This document shows, in pieces, positions 51,681 to 62,420 of a stretch of DNA of 64,000 nucleotides (position 1 is the stretch's first letter; every line of letters begins with the position of its first letter). A program made the translations under genes and the position numbers. A model generated the notes under the pieces. It was not told the DNA's origin. It worked only from the letters and a program-made list of their open reading frames with translations, and did not search any database. This stretch comes from Sphingobacterium rhinopitheci (GTDB taxonomy: Bacteria; Bacteroidota; Bacteroidia; Sphingobacteriales; Sphingobacteriaceae), in assembly GCF_022627575.1 (NCBI RefSeq), contig NZ_JADEYQ010000003.1:248001-312000 (forward strand), written 5' to 3'.

Positions 51681-52955
51681 TTATAAACCAGTAGCTTTAG
51701 TATTTTCACCACGCTCCGCTATCAATTGATTTCTGATTTGTGCCTCTTCAAATAAGCGTATAGGATTTAAAGCTCCACCGCTACGTAAGCGTGCTTCCGC
51801 AACTAAAGGACGGACATCAGTACGATAAGCTTCTTGCAATATTTCTTGTGCCTTTACGACATCATTACTTTGCTGAGCATCTTTAATAGCAGTCCTATCA
51901 ACGAGTAAAGCTTGGGTATAAGCTATTTTAATGGCTTCTACTGATTGTAATAAGTCTACCAAAGGATCTTTCAAATTATGACTAGCATCAATCATCCATC
52001 CCAATCCCGAAGCATGATCAATCCCTCTAGCATCCATTCCATCTATCAATTCATTAAAAATCAAAAACAATTGATACGGTTTGATACTTCCCGCAGTTAG
52101 ATCATCGTCAGCATATTTACTATCATTAAAATGAAAACCAGCTAATTTACCTTCCATCAACAGCAAAGAAACGATCTGTTCTATATTAGCATTAGGTAGA
52201 TGGTGTCCTAAATCAACTAAAGTATAGGCTTTGTCCCCTAATTTATTGGCTAATAATAAAGATTGCCCCCAATCACCGATGGTAGTAGAATAGAAATGCG
52301 GTTCAAAGGCTTTATATTCGATAAACATTTTCCAATCCTCGGGCAGGTATTTATAAATCTCCTGTAAGCTGGATAATGTATGTTGAAAAGCTTCTCTAAA
52401 GTTTAATTGTCCAGGAAAAGAAGAACCATCAGCCAACCATACCGTAATAGATTTTGATCCCAAAGCAATACCTTGTTTGATGACTTCAATATTGTGCTCT
52501 ATTGCTTGCTTACGCATATTAGGATCGACATGATGAAGAGAGCCAAACTTATAGCTATATTCTTGTTCGGGTTGATCTTGAAACGTATTTGAATTTACCG
52601 CATCGAAAACTAACCCAAAAGAATTGGCTAATTCCTTAATTTTTTCCACATTTTGTGGAATATCCCATGGAATATGTAGAGAAATAGCCCCACTTGATTT
52701 ATTTAAAGCATGTAACAAACCTACATCTTCAATTTTTTGCTCCAAATTACCCGGCTCCCCTTTTCCTGAAAAACGACCAAAACGAGTACCACCTGTTCCT
52801 AAAGCCCAGCTCGGAATAGCAATTTGAAATTTTTGTAATTTGTCAAGTACTTCTTCAGTTTGTAGAATATCTTCTTTTAAAAAATTAAATGCGCGTAAAT
52901 GCTTAGTTATCAATTCATCATTATGTGCATTGATAACCGCTTGATTTATCCTCAT
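51681..52955 (-). CDS. rhaI: L-rhamnose isomerase, RhaI type
   Basis: Converts L-rhamnose to L-rhamnulose. The 424-residue TIM barrel fits the Pseudomonas stutzeri/Bacillus-type isomerase (RhaI), not E. coli RhaA: IAIPSWALGTGGTRFGRF near the N-terminus, SGAISLHIPWD, KSITVWLADGSSFPGQ, WKMFIEYKAFEPHFYSTT with the metal-binding Glu, LVDLGHHLPNANIEQIV and FHFNDSKYADDDL with the other ligands. It lies between the aldolase fusion and the kinase gene. An AACCAA hexamer is 18 nt before the ATG. Next upstream is an 82-bp gap to the rhaEW stop, so partly independent expression is possible. Confidence 0.95.
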   Translation of the reverse strand: MRINQAVINAHNDELITKHLRAFNFLKEDILQTEEVLDKLQKFQIAIPSWALGTGGTRFGRFSGKGEPGNLEQKIEDVGLLHALNKSSGAISLHIPWDIPQNVEKIKELANSFGLVFDAVNSNTFQDQPEQEYSYKFGSLHHVDPNMRKQAIEHNIEVIKQGIALGSKSITVWLADGSSFPGQLNFREAFQHTLSSLQEIYKYLPEDWKMFIEYKAFEPHFYSTTIGDWGQSLLLANKLGDKAYTLVDLGHHLPNANIEQIVSLLLMEGKLAGFHFNDSKYADDDLTAGSIKPYQLFLIFNELIDGMDARGIDHASGLGWMIDASHNLKDPLVDLLQSVEAIKIAYTQALLVDRTAIKDAQQSNDVVKAQEILQEAYRTDVRPLVAEARLRSGGALNPIRLFEEAQIRNQLIAERGENTKATGL

Positions 52956-53037
52956 AATTCCTTTATTTTATATTTGGTTACAATTGAAGTATTTAAGATA
53001 TAAAAAAACATAAACACTTCATATTATCCTAAAATTA

Positions 53038-55146
53038 TTACCTAACAAAAGCCATCGCTACCCCACCATCTACATTAAGAACATTTCCAGTAGACTTATT
53101 CAAATTGCCACCTACAAAAACATAGCAAGCATTAGCGATATCATCTGGCAAGATAATCTCATTCAATAGAGTACGGTTAGCATAGAAAGCTGGTAATTCT
53201 GCCACTGTAATGCCATATGCTTTTGCACGGCCTTCAGCCCATCCTCCGGCCCAGATATTACTATCTGATATCACGGCATCCGGATTCACTACATTGACAC
53301 GAATTTTAAACGGCCCCAATTCCGCAGCATTTAACCTGCTAAGATGCAATTGTGCAGCTTTAGCACTACCATATCCCGCGTTATTAGGTCCACTAACGAG
53401 CGCATTTTTACTCACTATATTGATGATATCCCCACCTACAGCTTGTGCCTTTAATACTTTTGTCGCCGATTGCGTGACCAAGAATTGGCCATGTACTAAT
53501 ACTTCGTATAGCAATTCCCAATCCTGATCGGTATGATCTTCAATAGACTTAGAGATGGATAATCCAGCATTATTGACAATAATATCAATACCGCCATACG
53601 CTAAAATAGCCTGATTAAAAGCTTGTTGAATTTGATCTGAATTCGTTACATCCAATGGTGTAGAAATCACGTTATCCTTACCAAAAAGACCGACAAATTC
53701 CTCTTCAGTACCCCGCAAGCGCTCTTGGTTCATATCATTCAATACTATGACAGCCCCTTCTAGGGCCATCTTCTTCGCAATAGCTTTACCTATTCCTCCA
53801 GCACTACCTGTGACCAATGCTATTTTTCCAGACAAAGATTTTGGTTTAGGCATACGTTGCAATTTTGCTTCTTCCAGCAACCAATATTCAATATTAAAAG
53901 CTTCTTGTCTTGGTAAAGATGTATATTCACTTATGGCTTCAGCACCTTTCATCACATTGATCGCATTGATATAAAATTCAGCGGCTACACGAGCCGTTTG
54001 TTTATCTTTTGCAAACGCGAACATGCCCACTCCAGGGTAAATAATAATCACAGGATTTTTGTCGCGGATGGCAGGGCTATTATCATGCTTACACGTGTCA
54101 TAATAGTCCGTATACATAGCCCTATACCCCTCAAAAAGAGGACTTAACAATTCTTTAATGGCTTCCACATCACCCAATTCTGCTGATTTGTCCAAGTTCA
54201 GAATCAAAGGTTGTATCTTAGTGCGCAAAAAATGATCGGGACAACTGGTACCTAAAGGAGCTAAACGATCCAAATCATTAGAATTTATATATTCTAAGAC
54301 TTTAGTATCATCCGTAAAATGCCCTATCATATGGCGCTCGCTAGAGCAGAATCCCCTTAGAATAGGGGCAATTTTAATCGCTTGATTTTGGCGTTCCTCT
54401 GCTGGTAAACTTTCTATTCGCTGACCACCAAAGACAGGCCTATTTTTTCCATAATTATCTTCTAGATATGAAGCACATTTTTCAATGACATCCAAAGAAT
54501 TAATATAGCATTCATATGCGGTATCTCCCCAAGTAAATAATCCATGTGAACCTAACATAATACCACGTATTCCAGGATTATTAGCCAAACAATCGCGCAA
54601 TTGCAAGCCTAAGTCAAAACCCGGCTTTTGCCAATCTACCCAGCCAATTTCGCCCTCAAATAGCTCTTCCGTAATTCGTTTACCATCTTTTGCTGCCGCA
54701 ATAGCGATAGCCGCATCTGGGTGCAAATGATCAATATGCTTAAAAGGCAGAAAACCGTGCAACGGTGTATCAATAGAAGGTGCTTTGGATGCTAGGTCAA
54801 AAATACAGTGATTAAATAGCTCAACCATTTCATCTTCATACGCTATACCTTTATAGACTTTTTCGAGCTCCCGAAGACGGTCAACATATAGCGCCGCTAA
54901 ACCAGATTTCTGGAGTGTGCCGATATCACCACCTGAACCTTTAATCCACATTACTTCAACTGCTTCGCCAGTTAAGGGATCGTTATCCATCACTTTGCAT
55001 GATGTATTGCCACCTCCATAATTTGTAATACGCAAATCAGAACCTAACAAATTTGACCGATACAACAATAAAGCAACTTCATCATTACCTAAGCTAGCTG
55101 CCTTTTGGTCATCCCATAAATAATTCACATGTTTATATATTCTCAC
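53038..55146 (-). CDS. rhaEW: Bifunctional rhamnulose-1-phosphate aldolase / lactaldehyde dehydrogenase
   Basis: A 702-residue fusion. The N-terminal half (about 1-420) is a class II aldolase that should split L-rhamnulose-1-phosphate to dihydroxyacetone phosphate and L-lactaldehyde; zinc-ligand segments are LHGFLPFKHIDHLHPDAA and GSHGLFTWGD. The C-terminal half (about 435-702) is a short-chain dehydrogenase with TGSAGGIGKAIA (cofactor site), NNAG, and the catalytic YGSAK, expected to oxidise the lactaldehyde to lactate. This fusion is the known RhaEW type of rhamnose pathway. The start is GTG at 55146, giving MRIYKHVNYLW; no better ATG was seen nearby. The gap to rhaT is 22 bp. Confidence 0.95.
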   Translation of the reverse strand: MRIYKHVNYLWDDQKAASLGNDEVALLLYRSNLLGSDLRITNYGGGNTSCKVMDNDPLTGEAVEVMWIKGSGGDIGTLQKSGLAALYVDRLRELEKVYKGIAYEDEMVELFNHCIFDLASKAPSIDTPLHGFLPFKHIDHLHPDAAIAIAAAKDGKRITEELFEGEIGWVDWQKPGFDLGLQLRDCLANNPGIRGIMLGSHGLFTWGDTAYECYINSLDVIEKCASYLEDNYGKNRPVFGGQRIESLPAEERQNQAIKIAPILRGFCSSERHMIGHFTDDTKVLEYINSNDLDRLAPLGTSCPDHFLRTKIQPLILNLDKSAELGDVEAIKELLSPLFEGYRAMYTDYYDTCKHDNSPAIRDKNPVIIIYPGVGMFAFAKDKQTARVAAEFYINAINVMKGAEAISEYTSLPRQEAFNIEYWLLEEAKLQRMPKPKSLSGKIALVTGSAGGIGKAIAKKMALEGAVIVLNDMNQERLRGTEEEFVGLFGKDNVISTPLDVTNSDQIQQAFNQAILAYGGIDIIVNNAGLSISKSIEDHTDQDWELLYEVLVHGQFLVTQSATKVLKAQAVGGDIINIVSKNALVSGPNNAGYGSAKAAQLHLSRLNAAELGPFKIRVNVVNPDAVISDSNIWAGGWAEGRAKAYGITVAELPAFYANRTLLNEIILPDDIANACYVFVGGNLNKSTGNVLNVDGGVAMAFVR

Positions 55147-55168
55147 TATCTTAAAGTTTTAATTGTTA

Positions 55169-56242
55169 TTATTCTAATGTTTTTGCAAATCCTATAATAC
55201 ATATGGACAGAATAATGGTGGCTATGCCTATTATCACTGATCGATACGTTTTCTTTTGTACACCTTTCCATTCTTTTAGTATTACTCCCCATGCATTTGA
55301 AATTAAAATGATAAATGCCATATGAAGAATCCAAGAACTAGCACCATTGCCAAGCCTACTTTCACCCATTCCATAAAAAAAGAATTGTAAATACCATGTG
55401 GTTCCCGCGATTGCGCAGAGTAATAAATTCTTCAATAATGGAGCTGATTGTTTTGTATAGTCACCAAATGTCCTATTCTTACAGAGCAGATAAACACACC
55501 AAATAATGTTTGTTGTAAAACCTCCCCATAAAATCACTACATATGTAACATTGTTTTGGTATAAAAATTCACCTTGGTTAGGGTTGCTATCTTTCCATAA
55601 TTCATTAGCAATCTCTGCCATAGGCTTTCCGGCTTCTAATCCAAAATTGAAACATGCCGATAGTACGCCGGAGATAACAGCGACAACGATACCTAAGCCA
55701 AAATTAAACTCTGTTTTTCCACCATCTTTTAGTGATGCTAAATCGTGCTCCTTGAGCACCCCTGCTTTTCCACAAAAATAAATCCCTATAAGACAAACCA
55801 GTAAACCTAACATCACACAGATACCCGAAGGATCTGTAAAAAAGAAGTCGATGCCATGCTTACCTTCCGTAGTATTGAAAAAATAATAAATAGCAGGCAT
55901 TAAAGCGCCAAAAACCATACTCAAACCCAATATTATACTACTCCCCAACGAAACGCCCAAATACCGTACACCTAATCCATAGGTCAACCCACCAATACCC
56001 CACAGCAAACCAAATAAATAGGTATATCCAATAATAGAAGTCGAAGTATTGGAAATTATATCCATAAAATTAGGTATGGTTATCCAAGCAGCCAATGGAG
56101 GTACGAGGATCCATGAGAATAAGCCCCCTAATATCCACATCGCTTCCCACGACCAATCCTTGACTTTTTTGTAAGGAACATAAAAGCTTCCTGAAGCAAA
56201 GCCTCCAATAAAATGAAATAGTACACCAGCTAAAGCATTCAT
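55169..56242 (-). CDS. rhaT: L-rhamnose/H+ symporter
   Basis: A 357-residue inner-membrane transporter with ten hydrophobic segments, matching RhaT of the drug/metabolite transporter superfamily: FHFIGGFASGSFYVPYKKVK at the N-terminus, WSWEAMWILGG, LLWGIGGLTYGLGVRYLG and the C-terminal LGNGASSWILHMAFIILIS and GVILKEWKG. It is the first gene of the operon rhaT - rhaEW - rhaI - kinase. The promoter region in front (56243-56345) has two inverted repeats that may be operators. Confidence 0.97.
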   Translation of the reverse strand: MNALAGVLFHFIGGFASGSFYVPYKKVKDWSWEAMWILGGLFSWILVPPLAAWITIPNFMDIISNTSTSIIGYTYLFGLLWGIGGLTYGLGVRYLGVSLGSSIILGLSMVFGALMPAIYYFFNTTEGKHGIDFFFTDPSGICVMLGLLVCLIGIYFCGKAGVLKEHDLASLKDGGKTEFNFGLGIVVAVISGVLSACFNFGLEAGKPMAEIANELWKDSNPNQGEFLYQNNVTYVVILWGGFTTNIIWCVYLLCKNRTFGDYTKQSAPLLKNLLLCAIAGTTWYLQFFFYGMGESRLGNGASSWILHMAFIILISNAWGVILKEWKGVQKKTYRSVIIGIATIILSICIIGFAKTLE

Positions 56243-56290
56243 AAAAATTATAATTATTAGATTTATAAAAGGTACCTCAATATAGGGGGA

Positions 56291-56340
56291 TTGATTTAAT
56301 CAACTGTTATGAACTGTCATGTTAAATTGGGCCATAACAG
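56291..56340. promoter_or_regulatory. Two inverted repeats in front of rhaT, candidate operators
   Basis: A perfect 13-bp palindrome TTGATTTAATCAA (56291-56303) is directly followed by an inverted repeat CTGTTATG - 21 nt - CATAACAG (56304-56311 and 56333-56340). Both lie 49-98 bp upstream of the rhaT ATG. They are the best candidates for the binding sites of the local GntR- or AraC-type regulators. Confidence 0.5.
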
Positions 56341-56488
56341 GGCTTAGGAAGGGAATAAATTGCTAAAAATTTAATATTAGTAAGTAATTATTTATTAAAT
56401 AAATAAAAATAACATCACACTTTATTTATTATATTTATATTGAATTTATTATCTTAGGTTCATCTTTATATTATTAACATAATCTATC

Positions 56489-57085
56489 ATGCACAAATCT
56501 TTACTGACGACAATATTTTTATTAGCAATAACCTGTAGTTTTGCGCAACAACCTACGTTGCAGCAAAAACTACAATCTAATTTAAATTTACAATCTCAGT
56601 TTCAAGTATTACTGGCACAATCCAAATCATTTGACGCTGATTTTAAAGTCATTAGAAAAGCCAATATCGAAATTATACAGAAAAATGTAAGTGATTCGAT
56701 TTCAAAATACACTAAAGAAATAGCAACATTAAAAAGCAATTCTTCTTCTTCTGTTGCTAATCTTACTTTGCTGAAGGACTCTTTACAGACTACGCAAGCA
56801 GCATTAGCAATAGAACAGCGCAAAACAGATAATATAACATTCTTAGGCATCGATTTATCTAAAGGTGTATATCACTCCATCGTTTGGGCTATTATAGCTA
56901 TATTGGCATTGGTGCTAATGATTATCATAGCTTCATTCCGCAAAGCTAAAATTGATGCTGTAGAATCAAAAAAAACAGCTGAAGAATCGCAACAGGAATT
57001 TCAAGTATTTAAAAAGAAAGCTATGGAGACAGAGCAAAAATTAAAGCGTCAATTATTAGACGAACAATTAAAAGGCAATTCCTAA
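56489..57085 (+). CDS. Exported coiled-coil protein with one membrane segment, function unknown
   Basis: A 198-residue protein. It has a signal peptide (1-19, CSFAQ), a helical, probably coiled-coil region (about 22-120, rich in Q, K, S), a single membrane segment (about 132-150, VWAIIAILALVLMIIIASF) and a charged cytoplasmic tail with heptad-like repeats (about 152-198). I recall similar proteins in Sphingobacteriaceae labelled tRNA (guanine-N1)-methyltransferase; nothing in the sequence supports that. It is divergent from rhaT and followed by a strong terminator, so it is a single-gene unit with no functional hint from its neighbours. Confidence 0.75.
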   Translation: MHKSLLTTIFLLAITCSFAQQPTLQQKLQSNLNLQSQFQVLLAQSKSFDADFKVIRKANIEIIQKNVSDSISKYTKEIATLKSNSSSSVANLTLLKDSLQTTQAALAIEQRKTDNITFLGIDLSKGVYHSIVWAIIAILALVLMIIIASFRKAKIDAVESKKTAEESQQEFQVFKKKAMETEQKLKRQLLDEQLKGNS

Positions 57086-57098
57086 TCTTAATAAAAAC

Positions 57099-57130
57099 AA
57101 AAAATGACCTGCTTGAGCAGGTCATTTTTT
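57099..57130. terminator. Terminator after the coiled-coil protein gene
   Basis: A 14-bp perfect stem (AAAAAATGACCTGC, loop TTGA, GCAGGTCATTTTTT) 13 nt past the stop codon, with the T-tract included in the stem end. Confidence 0.93.
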
Positions 57131-57182
57131 GTTGATACTATATCGATAGTACCTTTAATTACTAAAGCCTAGAATTAGGGGA

Positions 57183-57239
57183 TTAATAATGGAGAGTTGT
57201 AAAGTTGTCTAAAATAGCTTTACAGCTATCCATTATTAA
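57183..57239. repeat. Long imperfect inverted repeat downstream of the M14 peptidase gene
   Basis: A stem of about 22 bp with two mismatches (57183-57204 with 57218-57239) around a 13-nt loop, ending 8 nt before the stop of the minus-strand M14 gene. No T-tract follows on the minus strand, so it may be an mRNA-stabilising hairpin or a weak terminator rather than a classical one. Confidence 0.7.
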
Positions 57240-57247
57240 AATTACTA

Positions 57248-59014
57248 TTAAATTGCTTTTTCTACTAATCCACCCTTTTCACTGTCCACAACAATTTTTA
57301 CATTTTTAGGACTTCCTTTCACAATCCATTTTACACGAACTTCACTCATGCCATCAATACTTGGAACTTCGATCTGATCAGGTTTATACTTTTGTTCCAC
57401 TGTACTGTTAAAATCTTTATCCAATACGCGCATCCCTACAATCACATCGGCTCCTTCAATACGTATATAGTCAGGTCTATTAACTTTATTCTTGACATCA
57501 TGATCAGAGTGTGTTGGAATAATTCGGCTGTTCCATACAGTAGCCACGATTTCGGTAAGATTTCCTGCCAGTACTTTTGTCTCAATGCTAGTTATCTCAA
57601 GCTTAGGCATATGGTGCGCATGATAAATAGTGAAAGCTGCATTACGGTGAGCATCTTCTAACAATAAAAAACCAGGATGATTTCTAGTATAATTTTTCTT
57701 AGCACCACCTATTTCTATTTTACCAAATTGTGGATGATCGAATTCTTTCCATGGTACATATGCGTCTCCAAACAATAGCAATTTATCAAATTCATAATAC
57801 TCATCACTTTGACGAAGTCCACCATTAGCTTTTTCATTAAACAATTTGTAAGTCGTCATCAATTCATTGGAAAAAGTATAGATTCCTCTACCGAGAGCGA
57901 AAAAGTCAATCTCTCCACCAAAAACGGTGTAAAGATCTTTGTGGATAACGATATAATCATATCCAGGCAACATTTTAGCACCCGTCTGCCCTATAGCATC
58001 ATACACCTGTATATCCTTACGTGAATAATATTTATCATCTTGTGCCGCTCCAGGACCTCGCAGAATCATCCCACCGTAGTTATGATAAGATTGTGCTCCC
58101 GCAATATTCGTATGCTTGAAGAAGAAATTTTTGACTGCCATGGTCTCAGGCAAAGTACCTGGGTAATATAAGGCCCCATTTTGCACATAATTAGGCTGCC
58201 AATTCCAGCCCCAATCCCGATTAGGATCATAGGTACCTGTGATATCCTCATTCACTAAACCATCGCCATCATTATCAATTCCCTCGAACCCCAATAATTC
58301 ATATTCACCTTTCTCACCTGGTTTTACAAGGATCATTCTATTCGCATTTTCAGGATCAGCTTTATATCTTCCGGTTTTAGATTTCCTACGCATCATAACA
58401 ATATGACCATCAGCATCCAAGTCATCGTACAAATCTTCAGCTATCAATCCGTCACCATCATTGTCAAAAGGTCGTCTTCCTGTACGCGAGGAATGCATCG
58501 TATTAGGTTCGTAAATAAAATAATCCCTTGAATCTGGATTTATTGTTGGAGCAATATAAAATATCTTCTCTTGCAATAGCTCTTTGATAAAAGGAACTTG
58601 ATGATAATTTTCGGCTAGATACCAAGCCGTGTACATGGCAATCTCAGACCCTTGTAGTTCATTGGCATGAATATTCCCATCAATCCACATTCCAGGTTTA
58701 CGGTCACTAATACCATTATTAAAATCTGATATAGATAGTACAAATATATCCCTACCTTCAAAAGACTTACCTATAGACTCATACTTTACAAGTGAAGGGT
58801 AAGCCTTCTGAAGATCTTTACAAAATTGTTCTATTTGTTTGTTATCATGATATCTATTCCAATTCATTGGTACTTTAGGATTTGCGGGCGAACCGACCGC
58901 TCGTAAACCAGGAATATCGATAGCATCATTATTATTTTGCGCATTTGCTACAGACAGTATTGAGACGGTGCATACTGCTACAAAAAGTATATTTATTAAT
59001 TTCATTTTTTTCAC
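57248..59014 (-). CDS. Secreted M14-family zinc carboxypeptidase
   Basis: A 588-residue exported metallopeptidase. It has a signal peptide (about 1-25), and the M14 domain shows the zinc ligands His116 and Glu119 in GNIHANELQGSE and His311 in AQSYHNYGG. NPDSRDYF follows the fold's usual order. Two DNDGDG loops (184-189 and 247-252) look like calcium sites and sit in an insertion typical of this Bacteroidota subgroup. The C-terminal part (about 490-588) is a beta domain. It lies 2 bp after a second M14-type gene with degraded zinc ligands, so the two are one operon. Confidence 0.92.
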   Translation of the reverse strand: MKKMKLINILFVAVCTVSILSVANAQNNNDAIDIPGLRAVGSPANPKVPMNWNRYHDNKQIEQFCKDLQKAYPSLVKYESIGKSFEGRDIFVLSISDFNNGISDRKPGMWIDGNIHANELQGSEIAMYTAWYLAENYHQVPFIKELLQEKIFYIAPTINPDSRDYFIYEPNTMHSSRTGRRPFDNDGDGLIAEDLYDDLDADGHIVMMRRKSKTGRYKADPENANRMILVKPGEKGEYELLGFEGIDNDGDGLVNEDITGTYDPNRDWGWNWQPNYVQNGALYYPGTLPETMAVKNFFFKHTNIAGAQSYHNYGGMILRGPGAAQDDKYYSRKDIQVYDAIGQTGAKMLPGYDYIVIHKDLYTVFGGEIDFFALGRGIYTFSNELMTTYKLFNEKANGGLRQSDEYYEFDKLLLFGDAYVPWKEFDHPQFGKIEIGGAKKNYTRNHPGFLLLEDAHRNAAFTIYHAHHMPKLEITSIETKVLAGNLTEIVATVWNSRIIPTHSDHDVKNKVNRPDYIRIEGADVIVGMRVLDKDFNSTVEQKYKPDQIEVPSIDGMSEVRVKWIVKGSPKNVKIVVDSEKGGLVEKAI

Positions 59015-59016
59015 CT

Positions 59017-60621
59017 TTACAATTTAACATCAATATTTACTATCCCCGAAGTAGGACATCCTGCTATAATAGTAACAGTTCCCTTACCTTTTATCAACCA
59101 TGAAAATGTTTGGGATTTCCCTGCGCCTAATGAAGGATACAATTGCAAACGCTTACCATTCAAAAATACTTGATCCTTTTGAAGCTCACATATTGTTTTA
59201 AATTTAGATACATATTTTATTTTATCCGCAATTTCCGGATACATTGGCATCAATCCGACATTAGTAACTGCCAATTCTACCCTAAATACATCAGCACCGA
59301 GCGCTGTAATTTCAGGTTTTTGGAATTCCAATTGTGGCATCGCTTTCAACAAATGTTGAATAAAATCAGCATGTATTTTAGTAGATTGCCCCAAATAAGC
59401 TAAAGGAGGATTAAGCCTATAGATATCAACAATACCACCTACTTCGACTTCATTATTAGGAAAATTAGGGTGCTTGACATTCACCCAAGGTAAAATCGCA
59501 CCATCAATATTATTTTGTATTGCCCATTGATAGAACATATCATCACCCTTAGTTGTTTTGGTATTGTTTACAGAATCTACAACAGAAGGCCACCATATAG
59601 GTGTAGAAAAACTATATTTACCTAAGTGATAATAGGCTGTATTAGCAAAATTACCTGGTTTGTGCTCCATTTTTGTAGGCTCTCCTAAGGGTTTGCTAAT
59701 TTTTTTATAAATAGATGAAATATATTTAGCAACATCGGCATCCTTAGCCGTCCATGAGCTCACTATTCTTTCATTCGCTTTAGCTTCATTGAATCTCTCA
59801 GGTTCGGAAAGATTATTTGTTAATCCAAATTGAACAATAGTTGATATTTGTGGATTCTCATACACAAAGTTCATAAGCGCTTTTGTTTCCGGTTCAGAAG
59901 CGGCATAATTACCACTTTCGGGATAGAAAGCAGGATAATTAAAAGTAAAATTCCGATCAAGATTTACCCCACCCACACCGTCTTCACCATATCTATCATC
60001 AAAATCAGTATCTATTCCTTCATCAAATAACACATAATTACCCTTTTCCCCTTTACTTCTATCTGCTTCGATTAATATATTTTTATAATTTGGATGCATG
60101 ACATGTGTTCCCGCAATAGATTTTACACGCATCTGTGAAATTAATGCATCCCCATTTATATCCATACTGGGATTTTCATCCATACGCCCATCACGATCAT
60201 TGTCGACCACACGTGCATTTCCAGAATTCCAATGACCAGCTTCAACATTTCTTTTATAAGCATCGGGATTAACAAGGGGTACAATCCAAATAGATTTATT
60301 ATCTAAAAGATGAGCTAATGAATCAGGCTGCATAGCTAATAATTCTTTTAGCAATCCAACACTACTAATCACCCCTGCAGGATGCTTACCATCTATACCG
60401 GACACTAATAATAATGTAGGTTTAACATTGGGATCCCGCTCCAGCTTAACAACGGAAATATTCTCACCACCGAAGCTTTTTCCAATGGTACCAATGGAGA
60501 CATATTTATTTCCTTTGAGCTGATGGATGCTTGATAATAAATCCTTATAACTAGGGTAATCCAACTGTGCAAAACCTAACAAAGGAGAGATTGAACACAG
60601 TAGAACAAAAATTTTCTTCAT
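59017..60621 (-). CDS. Secreted M14-like protein lacking zinc ligands, probable pseudopeptidase
   Basis: About 534 residues from the ATG at 60621 (signal peptide ending FAQ, about 18); a GTG at 60645 opens the frame earlier but gives a worse signal. The fold and the insertion follow the neighbouring M14 enzyme: SIGTIGKSFGGENI, the NPDAYKRN strand, DNDRDG, and GGVNLDRNF. At the zinc site, however, HxxE reads HPAG (80-83) and the third-ligand region reads VQFGLTNNL with no histidine. Catalysis by the normal zinc mechanism therefore looks lost. It is the first gene of a two-gene operon with the intact enzyme, so a binding or regulatory partner role is a reasonable guess. Confidence 0.85.
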   Translation of the reverse strand: MKKIFVLLCSISPLLGFAQLDYPSYKDLLSSIHQLKGNKYVSIGTIGKSFGGENISVVKLERDPNVKPTLLLVSGIDGKHPAGVISSVGLLKELLAMQPDSLAHLLDNKSIWIVPLVNPDAYKRNVEAGHWNSGNARVVDNDRDGRMDENPSMDINGDALISQMRVKSIAGTHVMHPNYKNILIEADRSKGEKGNYVLFDEGIDTDFDDRYGEDGVGGVNLDRNFTFNYPAFYPESGNYAASEPETKALMNFVYENPQISTIVQFGLTNNLSEPERFNEAKANERIVSSWTAKDADVAKYISSIYKKISKPLGEPTKMEHKPGNFANTAYYHLGKYSFSTPIWWPSVVDSVNNTKTTKGDDMFYQWAIQNNIDGAILPWVNVKHPNFPNNEVEVGGIVDIYRLNPPLAYLGQSTKIHADFIQHLLKAMPQLEFQKPEITALGADVFRVELAVTNVGLMPMYPEIADKIKYVSKFKTICELQKDQVFLNGKRLQLYPSLGAGKSQTFSWLIKGKGTVTIIAGCPTSGIVNIDVKL

Positions 60622-60806
60622 ATAAGATAGTATTAATATAACCACTGGCTAATTGTGTTTATAAAAGTATATAAAATTCCATTTAGCTAAATAATTGATA
60701 AGTAACTTGTTTGCTATAAAACACAAAAAATAGTTATCAAAAAAGGTCAATATATTAAACAACCAAAGACAATAAATATAAATTTTAAATAATTCTTAAC
60801 AATCGC

Positions 60807-60837
60807 TTTGGTTTTCAATAGATATACATTATTTTTG
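60807..60837 (+). promoter_or_regulatory. Consensus Bacteroidota promoter of atpD
   Basis: TTTG at 60807-60810 and TATTTTTG (TAnnTTTG) at 60830-60837 with a 19-nt spacer, an exact match to the housekeeping -33/-7 pattern. The atpD ATG at 60905 follows a leader of about 60 nt. Confidence 0.85.
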
Positions 60838-60886
60838 CATTCCAAAATACAGCTTGGAAAGAAGCTGTTAATAAATAGATTAATAA

Positions 60887-62407
<1,521 letters not shown>

Positions 62408-62420
62408 TTAGATATTAGAT

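Noticed and set aside
56489..57085. tRNA (guanine-N1)-methyltransferase label
   Set aside because: I recall this label on similar proteins, but the sequence is an exported coiled-coil protein with one membrane segment and no SPOUT or TrmD motifs.
60622..60645. GTG start of the M14-like gene
   Set aside because: The ATG eight codons later gives a clean signal peptide.
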